DNA of 64,000 bases from Paenibacillus camelliae (GTDB taxonomy: Bacteria; Bacillota; Bacilli; Paenibacillales; Paenibacillaceae), in contig NZ_JAMBNY010000003.1 of the NCBI RefSeq assembly GCF_023715345.1, forward strand, positions 219,065 through 283,064. The letters run 5' to 3'. This document shows, in pieces, positions 26,197 to 35,385 of the stretch (within the stretch, counting starts at the first letter, position 1; each line of letters starts with the position of its first letter). The translations under genes and the position numbers were made by a program. The notes beneath the pieces were generated by a model. That model was not told where the DNA came from. It did no database searches and was given only the letters and a program-made list of their open reading frames with translations.

Positions 26197-27877
26197 CATC
26201 TTCTCCTTTTACTGCTTTTCTATCTTCGTTTAAGCTCAGTTTACTTAGAGCAACGTTTATAGCATCGACCGTATGTGCATAAAATTGACTTTCTCCAATT
26301 TCATCATATAATCCTGTTTTTTTCAAGACTTCTCTCGGTTGATCCTGTAAACCTGATACTAGCACCATTCCTCCGCTCGATTTAATCGATTGTACGATAT
26401 GCGAGAGACTAGTTTCACCGCTCGTGTCCATATAAGGCACCTTACTTAAACGTAAAATTAGTATCTTTGTGTTAGGGTGAACAACCTCTTGTATTGCTTT
26501 TTCGAATACCTGTGCAGAACCAAAAAACAGCGGTCCATCGATGTTGCAAATATTGATCTGCGCATAATCATCCTCTTCTTCACTTAAGCTCTGCGCTGTT
26601 ACCAGACGATGATTCGTATCTTCTGGAATTACTTTAGATACAACATGCAGCTCACTCATTCTTTTAACAAAGATCATCATTGAGAGTAATAGACCAACAC
26701 CAACAGCGGTCGTCAAATCAACGAATATCGTTAATAAAAATATAATTACAAGGATGATGGCATCCCATGTCTTAGTTTTTAATATTTGAGCAAATTTCTT
26801 CATTTCACTCATATTCCACGCGACGACCATAAGAATCGGTGCCATACTAGCTAAAGGGATATTTGATGCATAGGGTGCTAACAATAGCAGAACAACTAAC
26901 ACAACTAAACCTTGAACGATACCAGATACAGGCGATGCTGCCCCACTCTTAACATTCGTTGCCGTACGAGCAACGGCTCCTGTCGCAGGTATGCCTCCGA
27001 ATAAGGGCGAGACTATATTAGCAATACCTTGACCCATTAATTCACGGTTACTGTTATGCTTTGACCCTGTTAATTCATCTGCTACTACAGCAGACAATAA
27101 TGACTCTATACTGCCTAGCATAGCTATCACTAATGCAGGGCCAATGAGCAGCTTAATCCGTTCCCACGTGATCTCAGGAAACTGTAGGCTTGGTAATTGA
27201 TGTGGAATTTCGCCGTAGGATGAGCCTATCGTAGCTAATTGATCAGGAAAGAATATTGCTGCTACAATACTCGATCCAATCAACCCGACAAGCGCTCCCG
27301 GAATTTTAGGCAGAAATTTATTCGTTACGATAATAAGAATGAGGCCGATAACAGCTACAAGGATACTGTACATATTAATAGTATCCAAATGAATGAAGAT
27401 TTCCTTCATCTTGTCTATAAAATACTCATGATTCTCCAGACCAGTAAGTCCTAAAAAGTTACTGATTTGTCCTGAAAAGATCGTAACGGCAATTCCTGTT
27501 GTAAAGCCGATTGTGACGGGCCGCGGAATAAATCTGATCAGCCCTCCTAGTCTAAATAACCCCATAAGAAACAAGATTATGCCGGCTAAAAATCCTGCAA
27601 TCAACAGATTCTCATATCCATAGCTAATGACGATCCCTAATAAAATTGGAATAAATGCACCCGTAGGTCCTGCAATTTGATATTTCGAACCACCAAAAAT
27701 GGATACTAAAATACCTGCAATAATGGAAGTATAGATACCATACTCTGGCTTCACACCTGATGCGATTGCAAAAGCCATTCCTAGCGGAATGGCAATAACC
27801 CCAACAATACACCCTGAAATCAAATCCCTACGAAGCTTTTCCATCGAGTAATCATTGAATCTCCCCAATTTTAACAA
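26171..27877 (-). CDS. SulP-family anion transporter with STAS domain
   Basis: A 568-residue SLC26/SulP carrier. The N-terminal membrane domain (about 10-410, 12-14 helices) carries family segments AIPLGMAFAIASGVKPEYGI and GGSKYQIAGPTGAFI. The C-terminal STAS domain (about 435-545) has the VPYMDTSGETSL loop, with the Asp-Thr-Ser-Gly of anti-sigma-antagonist folds. Substrates in the family include sulfate, bicarbonate and other anions. Initiation appears to be TTG at 27877 with GGAG upstream. The ArsR gene overlaps its 3' end. Confidence 0.9.
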   Translation of the reverse strand: MLKLGRFNDYSMEKLRRDLISGCIVGVIAIPLGMAFAIASGVKPEYGIYTSIIAGILVSIFGGSKYQIAGPTGAFIPILLGIVISYGYENLLIAGFLAGIILFLMGLFRLGGLIRFIPRPVTIGFTTGIAVTIFSGQISNFLGLTGLENHEYFIDKMKEIFIHLDTINMYSILVAVIGLILIIVTNKFLPKIPGALVGLIGSSIVAAIFFPDQLATIGSSYGEIPHQLPSLQFPEITWERIKLLIGPALVIAMLGSIESLLSAVVADELTGSKHNSNRELMGQGIANIVSPLFGGIPATGAVARTATNVKSGAASPVSGIVQGLVVLVVLLLLAPYASNIPLASMAPILMVVAWNMSEMKKFAQILKTKTWDAIILVIIFLLTIFVDLTTAVGVGLLLSMMIFVKRMSELHVVSKVIPEDTNHRLVTAQSLSEEEDDYAQINICNIDGPLFFGSAQVFEKAIQEVVHPNTKILILRLSKVPYMDTSGETSLSHIVQSIKSSGGMVLVSGLQDQPREVLKKTGLYDEIGESQFYAHTVDAINVALSKLSLNEDRKAVKGEDDEFRVTKV

Positions 27878-27901
27878 TCCAACTCATCTCCATGCAACCG
27901 T

Positions 27902-27937
27902 ATATTTGTATATTTGATTTTTTGAATATACAAATAT
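27902..27937. promoter_or_regulatory. Perfect 13-base inverted repeat, likely ArsR operator
   Basis: ATATTTGTATATT (27902-27914) and AATATACAAATAT (27925-27937) are exact reverse complements separated by 10 bases. The repeat lies 25 bases before the SulP start. AT-rich dyads of this kind are typical ArsR/SmtB operators, and the regulator is encoded in the same operon. Confidence 0.65.
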
Positions 27938-28049
27938 AATAAACCCTTTATCTATAATGTCAAATGAAAATAATGTTAGCTTGTCTCGGTAATAAATAAG
28001 GCGTCATCGTTACAAAATATAGACAACCACATAGATTGGAGTGTTGAAT

Positions 28050-28208
28050 ATGGGAAGAAATAATAACCAGGGACATAGTAAAAACAAGAGTTCTTTGCCT
28101 CAAACACCAAGTAATCAAAAAATTGCTCCAAACGAAGTGCAGGAAGAGTTTGCTCAAGAGATCGCAGATCTTACAAAATCAACTCAGAAGAGATCAAAGA
28201 AGAAATAA
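28050..28208 (+). CDS. Small YfhD-like protein
   Basis: A 52-residue highly charged, hydrophilic protein, with GGAG 8 bases before its ATG. It starts MGRNNNQGHSKNKSSLPQTP and continues SNQKIAPNEVQEEFAQEIAD, resembling the YfhD family of small Bacillus proteins (GR..KN...LPQTP and a later EF..E.AD). These are thought to be sporulation-associated, consistent with the spore genes 3-5 kb downstream, but their function is unknown. It is followed by an inverted repeat. Confidence 0.7.
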   Translation: MGRNNNQGHSKNKSSLPQTPSNQKIAPNEVQEEFAQEIADLTKSTQKRSKKK

Positions 28209-28233
28209 AGTGAGCGTCATCTAGCTGGAAATA

Positions 28234-28268
28234 TATAAGAGCACGACCTTTGAGGTAGTGCTCTTATA
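28234..28268 (+). terminator. Hairpin after yfhD-like gene
   Basis: Perfect 11-base stem TATAAGAGCAC/GTGCTCTTATA with a 13-base loop, 25 bases after the stop. The T tract is weak, so termination is likely but not certain. Confidence 0.6.
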
Positions 28269-28282
28269 CATAGTTAGGTATA

Positions 28283-28672
28283 TTATTTATTGATGTTCGT
28301 TCTACTCTCCATTAGTCCCTTAAAACGATCGCGATAGAACCAAACTAAAATTCCTTCCAATATCGTAACCAGTATCGCTAAAGCTAGTAAATCGGAATCT
28401 ACAAATAGATGAAAGGCTAATATATTTACGATGATGCTTGCTAAGACGATTAAAGTTAGTGGTACAAAGCGGCGTATGATTAATAAGACTCCAGCTATGA
28501 TCTCTACTCCTTTTTCCAACGCTAAGAAGTAACCCTCACCTAAAAACTCCATTGCAGCTGGACTAGTTGGAGCAAATGCTTCAAACCCAAATAACACAAC
28601 GTATCCATTTAAGCCTGCTCCTAGGAAAATGATTCCAAGCACTAATTCAACTATGCGAATCCATACATTCAT
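28283..28672 (-). CDS. DoxX-like four-helix membrane protein
   Basis: A 129-residue protein with four membrane segments (about 5-28, 48-66, 70-90 and 93-112). The length, helix layout and polar GAGLNGY motif after the first helix resemble DoxX/DoxD-like proteins, which have been linked to thiol and redox balance. No active-site motif is visible. GGGGGG lies before the ATG. It is probably monocistronic. Confidence 0.7.
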   Translation of the reverse strand: MNVWIRIVELVLGIIFLGAGLNGYVVLFGFEAFAPTSPAAMEFLGEGYFLALEKGVEIIAGVLLIIRRFVPLTLIVLASIIVNILAFHLFVDSDLLALAILVTILEGILVWFYRDRFKGLMESRTNINK

Positions 28673-28770
28673 TGATATCCCCCCAAGCTAGCAAAGTGAT
28701 TAGATCAACGCTCACTTTATTTTACACTAGGTAAATCTAATTATGGGGATATTTGCATATTTTATTGAAA

Positions 28771-28818
28771 ATGAAAATGCCAGCAGGGGAGTCTCATCTC
28801 CTGCTGGCATTTTCATTA
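28771..28818. terminator. Strong bidirectional terminator
   Basis: Perfect 18-base stem AATGAAAATGCCAGCAGG/CCTGCTGGCATTTTCATT (28771-28788 with 28801-28818), ending 6 bases from the stop of the erythromycin-esterase-like gene. T-rich sequence follows on both strands. Confidence 0.85.
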
Positions 28819-28823
28819 TGATA

Positions 28824-30086
28824 TCAGTAATACATTACAGGCAGCTTAAGTGGCTTCAGAGCTCGCGACTGGTCTACATAGATAAATGCATCATATCGGC
28901 TTGGAAGTATGGAGGGTACATAATTTCCACGCTCATAATGAGGATGATAAACCACACCAATTGCCCGATGTCCAAGCGGTTGGTGAAGAACCTTACTTTC
29001 TTCATCAAAAATGATCACTTTATCATGATCCCCAGCTTGGTGCAGCAAAGCCTCCCAGCTGCCAGATATCGCTTGTGGAACCTTCATAACTTCAATGTCA
29101 CCACCCCACTTATCAGAAGCGATGACCGTTCCTTGATACGTCCCAAAGCCTACTGCGTATACCTGCTCCTGACCAAACTTCTCTCGAACCAGTTGTCCAA
29201 CATTGACCATTCCATCAGCTGCCATATCTGTAGCTCTAGCATCACCGATATGTGTGTTGTGCTCCCATACGATAGCCTTCGCATGCGGACCGTGAAACGC
29301 CTTAATTCGAGATAATGCCTCAACCATATGCCGATCGCGGATGTTCCAAGAATCAGGTCCGCCGCGAACCATCGATTGATAATAGCGCTCAGCGTTTACC
29401 GCAACTAACGCGTTGATCTCATCATTTAACGATAACTCATCCTGAGACCCGCTTGCTTTTCTCTTCTCCTGAAGCGTAAGCAACAAATTAACGCCTTCCT
29501 CCTCACAGCCCTCCGATAGAAAGCTAGCGGAAACTCCGTAGGCCTGTGGTTCACGTCCATGCGGCTCGAAGCATTCGAAGGCTTTCTGTGCTATTGCCAA
29601 ATCAGGAGAATCGATTTCTGTTAGATGACGTATAATTTCTTCCATCGACTCCCATAGACTATAGACGTCAATGCCGTAAAATCCAATTTGGTCTTTATCT
29701 TTCTTATTTTTATTATATTCATGAAGCCACTGGGTTAAATCGACTACCTCTTCATTAGCCCACATCCATGTCGGCCATCTATTAAAATCCTTCAGTGCTT
29801 CCCGTGCATTCGAAGGCGCATCTGCTTTATGCTTGATGTATCGGTTCAATGTAAAGCAAGACGGCCAATCTCCTTCAACCGCAATAAAGGAAAATCCCTT
29901 CTCCTGTATAAGTCTTTTCGTAATTTCTGCTCTCAGTGTATAAAACTCGGAGGTCCCATGCGAAGCCTCACCCAGCAATACGATCTCGCGATCGCCAACA
30001 GCCTGAACGATCTTATCTAAATCATCCATCGTCTTAATTCGAGTAGACGTTCTTTGAATTTCAAGTATGATTTCTTCGTCCTGCAT
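28824..30086 (-). CDS. Erythromycin esterase family protein
   Basis: A 420-residue member of the EreA/EreB-like hydrolase family. The conserved first block VLLGEASHGTSEFY contains the catalytic histidine and adjacent glutamate. Others are FIAVEGDWPSC, a TWMWANEEVVDLTQWLHEYN helix and VWEHNTHIGDAR with the second His. Distant family members such as Bcr135/136 do not inactivate macrolides, so resistance cannot be claimed from sequence. GAGGGAG lies 7 bases before the ATG. A strong terminator follows. Confidence 0.88.
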   Translation of the reverse strand: MQDEEIILEIQRTSTRIKTMDDLDKIVQAVGDREIVLLGEASHGTSEFYTLRAEITKRLIQEKGFSFIAVEGDWPSCFTLNRYIKHKADAPSNAREALKDFNRWPTWMWANEEVVDLTQWLHEYNKNKKDKDQIGFYGIDVYSLWESMEEIIRHLTEIDSPDLAIAQKAFECFEPHGREPQAYGVSASFLSEGCEEEGVNLLLTLQEKRKASGSQDELSLNDEINALVAVNAERYYQSMVRGGPDSWNIRDRHMVEALSRIKAFHGPHAKAIVWEHNTHIGDARATDMAADGMVNVGQLVREKFGQEQVYAVGFGTYQGTVIASDKWGGDIEVMKVPQAISGSWEALLHQAGDHDKVIIFDEESKVLHQPLGHRAIGVVYHPHYERGNYVPSILPSRYDAFIYVDQSRALKPLKLPVMYY

Positions 30087-30299
30087 ATGTATGCTCCCTC
30101 TGAATAGTTATATGTTGGTTGACAGTATTCTAATGATCATTTATCTCATTTGGATTACTGCTATTCTTTCCTGAAATGGAACATCTATTCGGATAATGCC
30201 ACTGACATTCCTATTAAAATCAACCCGTTATAGCTGTAACTGTGGTATGATGACGATTGCTGATTTATATCAACAATTACATCGTAAGTGGAGGCATCT

Positions 30300-30914
30300 A
30301 TGACAACACACACAAAACAATCGGTACAAATCATTACAGCAGATCCAAGTGGGATTGGTCTGTTTGGGCTAGCAATCGTCACGCTAGTAGCATCCTCACA
30401 AAAACTTGGTCTGACAACAGGGCTCAGCTTTGTTATCCCTTGGGCGATATTCCTTGGAGCACTAGCACAGATTTTTGCAGCGATTCAAGACGCTAAGCAC
30501 AATAATACATTCGGTATGACCGCCTTCGCTGCCTATGGTTTCTTCTGGCTCGGCGTCGCTAGCAGCTGGTTAATGAAGCTCGGTGCTTTTGGGCCGCTAC
30601 TAGCTGCAGATATCGACGGAAAACAGCTTGGATTTGCATTTCTAGGTTATCTAATTTTTACTCTATTCATGACAATTGGCGCTATGGAAACACATAAAGT
30701 ACTGTTTATTATATTCGTACTTATAGATTTACTGTTTATAGGTTTAACGTTAGACGCTTTTGGAATCGCACCTCATGTCTTCCATACCCTTGCCGCATAT
30801 GCTGAACTCGGTATTGCGTTGATGTCCCTATACGGCTGCGGCGCGTCTGTATTAAATGTTCACTTTGGACGCAAGTTCCTTCCGCTTGGTAAACCATTTG
30901 GTATTTTCAAATAA
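30300..30914 (+). CDS. Acetate uptake family membrane protein (GPR1/FUN34/YaaH)
   Basis: A 204-residue six-helix protein of the AceTr/SatP family that moves acetate and related acids with protons. The normally conserved NPAPLGL at the first helix reads DPSGIGLFGLA here. Later family features, FGMTAFAAYGFFWL and the SLYGCGASVLN region, are present. ATG at 30300 has GGAGG close upstream. A very stable terminator follows. The altered first motif leaves substrate uncertain. Confidence 0.85.
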   Translation: MTTHTKQSVQIITADPSGIGLFGLAIVTLVASSQKLGLTTGLSFVIPWAIFLGALAQIFAAIQDAKHNNTFGMTAFAAYGFFWLGVASSWLMKLGAFGPLLAADIDGKQLGFAFLGYLIFTLFMTIGAMETHKVLFIIFVLIDLLFIGLTLDAFGIAPHVFHTLAAYAELGIALMSLYGCGASVLNVHFGRKFLPLGKPFGIFK

Positions 30915-30931
30915 ATCTCATGACAAAAACA

Positions 30932-30963
30932 CCAGCCCCCTTATTTGCATATAAGGGGGCTGG
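30932..30963 (+). terminator. Strong hairpin terminator
   Basis: Perfect 13-base stem CCAGCCCCCTTAT/ATAAGGGGGCTGG with a 6-base loop, starting 17 bases past the acetate transporter family gene. Confidence 0.8.
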
Positions 30964-31003
30964 CGCATTTAATATACTTTTACATTTGAATATACACGCA
31001 GTA

Positions 31004-31447
31004 TTAATACGTGTTGTATACATTTTCACATTCTTCTGCCGTTGGTTCATAGAAACAATGCTTCTTCCATCGTCCTACAAACGGCTGATCGTACCATGTT
31101 GACGGGCATGGTCCGGGATTATCATATGATCCTGGACGGAAATACCACAGCGAGAATTTGGCTGGCCAGCTCCGCTCCCCATTGACTGCACGCTGCGCTA
31201 AACGGCGTTCCCGCTCTCTTGCACCTTGATAGAACATACCATGCTGCAGCGCCTCGAACGCATGTGGCTGGTAAATCATTTGAGGAATGGTCCGAATATC
31301 TTTAAAGTCGGAGCAATTTACTCTTATTCGGTTAATGCCCACCGTTCCAACGTGGAGCATTCCCTGTTCTCCCTCGGCTTCAGCCTCCGCTCGAAGCAAT
31401 CTCGCCAACATGCTTATATCTTGACTCCTGGCTTTTACTACTGCCAT
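31004..31447 (-). CDS. cwlJ: Spore cortex-lytic hydrolase CwlJ
   Basis: A 147-residue SleB/CwlJ-family enzyme that digests spore cortex peptidoglycan during germination. It matches B. subtilis CwlJ in size and sequence: start MAVVKARSQDISMLARLLRA, catalytic-type glutamate in EAEGEQGMLHVG, QGARERERRLAQRA, and the C-terminal CPSTWYDQPFVGRW and HCFYEPT. No signal peptide is present, in line with CwlJ deposition into the coat from the mother cell. GerQ, required for CwlJ in Bacillus, is not adjacent. Confidence 0.93.
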   Translation of the reverse strand: MAVVKARSQDISMLARLLRAEAEAEGEQGMLHVGTVGINRIRVNCSDFKDIRTIPQMIYQPHAFEALQHGMFYQGARERERRLAQRAVNGERSWPAKFSLWYFRPGSYDNPGPCPSTWYDQPFVGRWKKHCFYEPTAEECENVYNTY

Positions 31448-31592
31448 AGGATCATCACCTCATTACACTTGTTGACACATTATATTGTAGTCAGTGGAGA
31501 TGTGATACTCTGACAGACAGCTTTATCTTGTAAACAAGACTCTTTTTTTAGCATAATGCTTTCATAAGTGTCTATAGTGGCATAGCATTCCT

Positions 31593-32621
31593 TTATGTGA
31601 AGTACTCAATCTTTGCTTGAGGAAAGTAATGATTAATGTATCTGCCAAGCGTTTCTTTAATATCCTGCTGCTCTTGGTCTGTATATACATATTTCCCGAT
31701 GCCGTATCGTCCCCATTTCCACTTTCTCTTCGTTTCATCGAGCTCCAGCTTGGTCATCGGATAGTTCTTTTCAATCACATTCTTCGCAGGCTTCGTAAAT
31801 CGATGCTGAATTAATTCAAAGGTGAGGTCTTTCTTGCTGGCCTCGGAAAGATTGGCTTCTAGTCTTTCAAACATGTCTTTATAGCCTTCTTTCCAGCCTT
31901 CATGTAGATAAATTGGAGCGATAATGAAACCTAATGGATATCCAGCATCCCCCACCTTCCTAGCCGCCTCCATTCTCTCCAATTGTCTGGACGTTCCCGG
32001 TTCAAAATTTTTAATAATATATTCGTCATTCATACTAAAGCGAAATCGGGTTCGACCATTATGCTTGGCATCAAGCAAATGATCCACATGCTCGAATTTA
32101 GTGACAAACCGCAATCTGCCGTATTCAGACTCACCAAAAAACTCAATAGCCTTCTTTAGAGAATGCGTTAAGTGATCAATGCCTACGATATCCGATGTAC
32201 AGGATGCTTCAAACCTTGTAATCTCCGGAGCTCTTTCCTTCATATATTGATTCGCTGCATCAAAAATATCATCGAGATTGACATAGGTGCGAATATACGG
32301 CTTACTGCCCATCGTCGTTTGTAAGTAGCAATAATGACAATGCCCCATACACCCCGTTGCAAATGGAATCGCATACTCTGCAGAAGGCTTCGACGTATCG
32401 AACTTTATCGTTTTCCTAACCCCAACGACTAACGTAGACTTCGCAATTCTATACTTTTGAAAATCATTGTCTCCAGGTAGGTTTCTTATTTGGTTATGAG
32501 ACGTTGTCTCCCTAATTTCAATGCCCATCGATTCAAATTTTTGAATCAATTCTTTGCCTAAAGGATATTCCAGCGCTCTTGGCTCGACATAAACTAGCTG
32601 AGGAACGAAAGGCTTAACCAT
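31593..32621 (-). CDS. splB: Spore photoproduct lyase
   Basis: A radical-SAM enzyme that reverses the spore photoproduct (5-thyminyl-5,6-dihydrothymine) in UV-damaged DNA during germination. The 4Fe-4S ligands are in GCMGHCHYCYLQT, the SplB form CxxxCxxC. ATG at 32621 has GGAGG 6 bases upstream and gives 342 residues, the B. subtilis SplB length; the longer frame belongs to splA sequence. The start overlaps the splA stop by 8 bases, so the two are translationally coupled. Confidence 0.96.
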   Translation of the reverse strand: MVKPFVPQLVYVEPRALEYPLGKELIQKFESMGIEIRETTSHNQIRNLPGDNDFQKYRIAKSTLVVGVRKTIKFDTSKPSAEYAIPFATGCMGHCHYCYLQTTMGSKPYIRTYVNLDDIFDAANQYMKERAPEITRFEASCTSDIVGIDHLTHSLKKAIEFFGESEYGRLRFVTKFEHVDHLLDAKHNGRTRFRFSMNDEYIIKNFEPGTSRQLERMEAARKVGDAGYPLGFIIAPIYLHEGWKEGYKDMFERLEANLSEASKKDLTFELIQHRFTKPAKNVIEKNYPMTKLELDETKRKWKWGRYGIGKYVYTDQEQQDIKETLGRYINHYFPQAKIEYFT

Positions 32622-32865
32622 ATAAACCCTCCACGTCAGTGTATCCAAAAGCCTCCCTATAGGCTTCTTCTGCTTCACTCGCTGTTTGATATACAGCAAC
32701 CTCTTCGTTTAATGGATAATACGTTTCGTACATAAATAGCGAAAGGCTACCGGGAGAGTTAGGATCCATCACGACTGCTGCCTCTTGAACATTAGCTACA
32801 CCTTGAACATGAGGGTTTCGTATAATGACATACACGACTTGCCCTGGCTGAAATTGGCTTGACAT
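32614..32865 (-). CDS. splA: SplA regulator
   Basis: An 83-residue partner of SplB. It starts SSQFQPGQVVYVIIRNPHVQ and continues through VANVQEAAVVM to PLNEEVAVYQTASEAEEAYRE. B. subtilis SplA is a small negative regulator of the splAB operon during sporulation. It overlaps splB by 8 bases, and a sigma-G-like promoter lies 29 bases upstream of its ATG. Confidence 0.92.
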   Translation of the reverse strand: MSSQFQPGQVVYVIIRNPHVQGVANVQEAAVVMDPNSPGSLSLFMYETYYPLNEEVAVYQTASEAEEAYREAFGYTDVEGLYG

Positions 32866-32893
32866 AATACCAGCACCATCCTTAAGTTTTCGT

Positions 32894-32923
32894 TAGTATG
32901 ACTTGAAATCATGCAAAATATGC
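32894..32923 (-). promoter_or_regulatory. Sigma-G-type promoter for splAB
   Basis: On the minus strand, GCATA (32923-32919) is followed after exactly 18 bases by CATACTA (32900-32894), matching the sigma-G consensus GHATR-N18-CATnnTA. The -10 lies 29 bases before splA. B. subtilis splAB is transcribed by sigma G in the forespore. Confidence 0.8.
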
Positions 32924-32929
32924 TAAAGC

Positions 32930-32981
32930 AAAAAAGAAGGCTACCCCGTCCTGCTCCATCTGAAGCCTTAGGGTAACCTTC
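32930..32981 (-). terminator. Terminator after catalase
   Basis: GAAGGTTACCC pairs with GGGTAGCCTTC around a long loop and is followed by TTTTTT on the minus strand, 22 bases past the catalase stop and just upstream of the splAB promoter. Confidence 0.7.
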
Positions 32982-33002
32982 TCTATAAGTATAGCTTTGC
33001 TT

Positions 33003-34637
33003 TTAATATGGGTCTGCTTCGTGGCTTTTCTTAACCGCGTCCTTTACAGCTTGATTCGCATCAATTGTACCTTGACCGTATTTCGAAATACCTGATTCAC
33101 GGCCTGGAACGTTACCTTCTGTTTTCATATGTTCAATCTCTTTCATTTTCTGTGCAATACCTTCCTTCACTCGTCGCCCATAATCTTGATCGGCCTGCGT
33201 GAAGTGTTCAATCATCGCCTCTTGAATACGTGGGTCGCACACCGCCAGCGCTTCAGATAGGTTTTTAATCAATTCCTCGCGCTCCCACTCTTCAAATTCA
33301 CGATATGTATTCCCTGCCTGACCGTAGTTGTTCGGACGATCAATCGGTGCACTCATCGTTGCCGCATGATACATTGGGTGATGTGGAGCACGACCTTCGG
33401 TGCTAGCTTCCTTAAAGCCACCGATCATCGACGGTTCATAATTAATATGAGGATTCTCTCCTGACTCTTTCGGGTCACGGACATCCATTTGACCGCGCTG
33501 CTGGTTCGTATGAACGGGCACCTTCGGTGCATTTACAGGCAGCTTCAGATAGTTTGCGCCAACACGATAGCGCTGCGTGTCGGAGTAAGAGAAGGTACGA
33601 CCCTGCAGCATTTTGTCGTCGGAGAAGTCCATACCATCAACAAGAACTCCTGTACCGAATGCAGCTTGCTCAATTTCCGCATGATAATCTACTGGATTGC
33701 GATCAAGCACCATGCGACCTACCGGCAGCCATGGAAACTTATCCTCCGGCCAAAGCTTCGTATCATCAAGCGGGTCAAAATCAAGCTCCGGATGATAGTC
33801 ATCCTCCATCATTTGCACGAAAAGCTCCCATTCTGGATAATCCCCTCGTTCAATTGCTTCATATAAGTCTTGTGTAGCATGGCCAACATTTTTCGCCTGT
33901 ATCGCTTCGGCTTCTTCTTGCGTTAAATTGCGAATCCCTTGCTTAGGCTCCCAGTGGTACTTAACGAGAACCGCTTCGCCCTTATCGTTAACCCACTTGT
34001 AGGTGTTTACACCAGAACCCTGCATATGACGATAGGTTGCAGGAATCCCCCATGGTGAGAAGAGAATCGTAATCATATGAGTCGCTTCTGGTGAACGAGA
34101 AACGAAGTCGAACATCCGCTGTGGATTAGGCACGTTCGAGGCAGGGTCAGCCTTAAAGGCGTGAATCATATCAGGGAATTTCATCGCATCGCGAATGAAG
34201 AAAATCTTCAAATTATTCCCTACGAGATCCCAATTCCCATCCTCTGTATACATCTTCACAGCAAAGCCGCGTGGATCCCTTGCTGTTTCTGGTGAATCCT
34301 TAGCCCCCGCTACCGTGGAGAACCTTACCATTAGCGGTGTTCGCTTTCCAGCACCAGAAAATACTTTTGCCCGTGTATATTTCTCCACCGGCTCATCACC
34401 GACCTTGCCGTAGGCTTCAAAATATCCAAAAGCCCCTGTTCCACGAGCATGAACGACTCGCTCAGGAATTTCCTCCCGATCAAAGTGCGATATTTTTTCG
34501 ATAAAGTGGTAATTTTCTAATGTCGCTGGACCTCGGTTTCCGACGGTCTTAATGTTCTGATTATCCATTACGGGGTGACCTTGACGCGTCGTTAATGTTT
34601 CACGTTGAACATTATCATGTTGAGAATCATTAGTCAT
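33003..34637 (-). CDS. Monofunctional heme catalase
   Basis: A 544-residue catalase decomposing hydrogen peroxide. Family blocks are [16 protein letters not shown] (catalytic His), [20 protein letters not shown], the [16 protein letters not shown] block (catalytic Asn) and the proximal heme site [12 protein letters not shown] (Tyr). ATG at 34637 has GGAGGAGG upstream; the longer frame lacks a site. The size matches B. subtilis KatX, the spore catalase, and it lies next to splAB and cwlJ, but KatA-like vegetative function is equally possible by sequence alone. Confidence 0.92.
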   Translation of the reverse strand: MTNDSQHDNVQRETLTTRQGHPVMDNQNIKTVGNRGPATLENYHFIEKISHFDREEIPERVVHARGTGAFGYFEAYGKVGDEPVEKYTRAKVFSGAGKRTPLMVRFSTVAGAKDSPETARDPRGFAVKMYTEDGNWDLVGNNLKIFFIRDAMKFPDMIHAFKADPASNVPNPQRMFDFVSRSPEATHMITILFSPWGIPATYRHMQGSGVNTYKWVNDKGEAVLVKYHWEPKQGIRNLTQEEAEAIQAKNVGHATQDLYEAIERGDYPEWELFVQMMEDDYHPELDFDPLDDTKLWPEDKFPWLPVGRMVLDRNPVDYHAEIEQAAFGTGVLVDGMDFSDDKMLQGRTFSYSDTQRYRVGANYLKLPVNAPKVPVHTNQQRGQMDVRDPKESGENPHINYEPSMIGGFKEASTEGRAPHHPMYHAATMSAPIDRPNNYGQAGNTYREFEEWEREELIKNLSEALAVCDPRIQEAMIEHFTQADQDYGRRVKEGIAQKMKEIEHMKTEGNVPGRESGISKYGQGTIDANQAVKDAVKKSHEADPY

Positions 34638-34666
34638 TAAGCTGCCTCCTCCAAAATTTTCATCTA

Positions 34667-34695
34667 TATGTTGTCCGAATTTAACAACTTTATAC
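34667..34695 (-). promoter_or_regulatory. Possible sigma-F-type promoter for catalase
   Basis: On the minus strand GTATA, then 14 bases, then GGACAACATA, fits the sigma-F pattern GYATA-N15-GGnnAnAnTR in most positions, 30 bases upstream of the ATG. B. subtilis katX uses sigma F. The match is imperfect. Confidence 0.35.
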
Positions 34696-34806
34696 AAATA
34701 TGGAATGGCATAAGTTTGAAGATTGAAATATCATTTAAATAAATTTAAGTAGATATGGAAACTTTTCTCTGACATTCTTTGTATAGGTAGATGAGGAGGG
34801 ATGAAG

Positions 34807-35385
34807 TTGAGCGATAGCATCTTAATACAACGACTTAAGGAAAACGATGACTCCGCAATAGAAGAGCTCATTACTATATACGGTCAATACATTGCTGCAG
34901 TTGTTTATAGAGTTGGCGGATTATCACTACATGCTGAGGATGTTGAAGAAGTCGTATCCGATGTTTTTTATGCCGTGTGGAAAAGCAGGCATAAGATTCT
35001 ACAAACCGAGTCTTTAAAGCCGTACTTGGCACAAATCGCGCGGAACATGACACGAAATAAATGGAGACATGTGAAACATGATCAGCCGCTCGATGATCAG
35101 CTTGCAATGGCAAATAACTTCCCTACAACTGACGATGCGCTGATTCAGAAAGAAAATGTCGCAACGATTAAGAAATTGATCGCTACATTGAAGCCACCAG
35201 ATAACGATATCCTCTATGCATATTATATCTGGAATTATAAACTTGAAGATATTGCTCTGATGTATAATCTTCCTTTGTCTACGGTGAAGTCGAAGATTTA
35301 TAGAGGCAGGAGAACAATCGTCGAATGTTTTGAAGGAGGAGGTAATAGTTATGGAGAATTCCGATTACAACACAAGGACTCCTGA
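34807..35385 (+). CDS. ECF-type RNA polymerase sigma factor
   Basis: A 192-residue sigma-70 family ECF factor. Region 2 (about 20-85) has AEDVEEVVSDVFYAVWKSR for -10 recognition and region 4 (about 125-175) has YKLEDIALMYNLPLSTVKSKIYRGR for -35 recognition. TTG at 34807 is favoured because GGAGGG is 6-7 bases before it; the ATG at 34801 abuts the site. Its end overlaps the following membrane gene by 35 bases, an arrangement typical for an ECF sigma and its anti-sigma factor. Confidence 0.9.
   Translation: MSDSILIQRLKENDDSAIEELITIYGQYIAAVVYRVGGLSLHAEDVEEVVSDVFYAVWKSRHKILQTESLKPYLAQIARNMTRNKWRHVKHDQPLDDQLAMANNFPTTDDALIQKENVATIKKLIATLKPPDNDILYAYYIWNYKLEDIALMYNLPLSTVKSKIYRGRRTIVECFEGGGNSYGEFRLQHKDS

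Noticed and set aside
28012..28037. Sigma-K-like sequence (AC-N16-CATAGATT) before the yfhD-like gene
   Set aside because: The start point would fall past the ribosome site; match is very degenerate.
28743..29315. Long open frame of 190 codons on the plus strand
   Set aside because: Lies almost wholly antisense to the erythromycin-esterase gene, includes a terminator hairpin and has no ribosome site.
33489..33877. Two overlapping plus-strand frames of 116-125 codons
   Set aside because: Antisense to the catalase gene; low-quality, composition-driven translations without ribosome sites.
34756..34785. ECF-type promoter (GGAAAC, TGTATA) before the sigma factor
   Set aside because: Would place the transcript start within the ribosome site, leaving almost no leader; not reliable.
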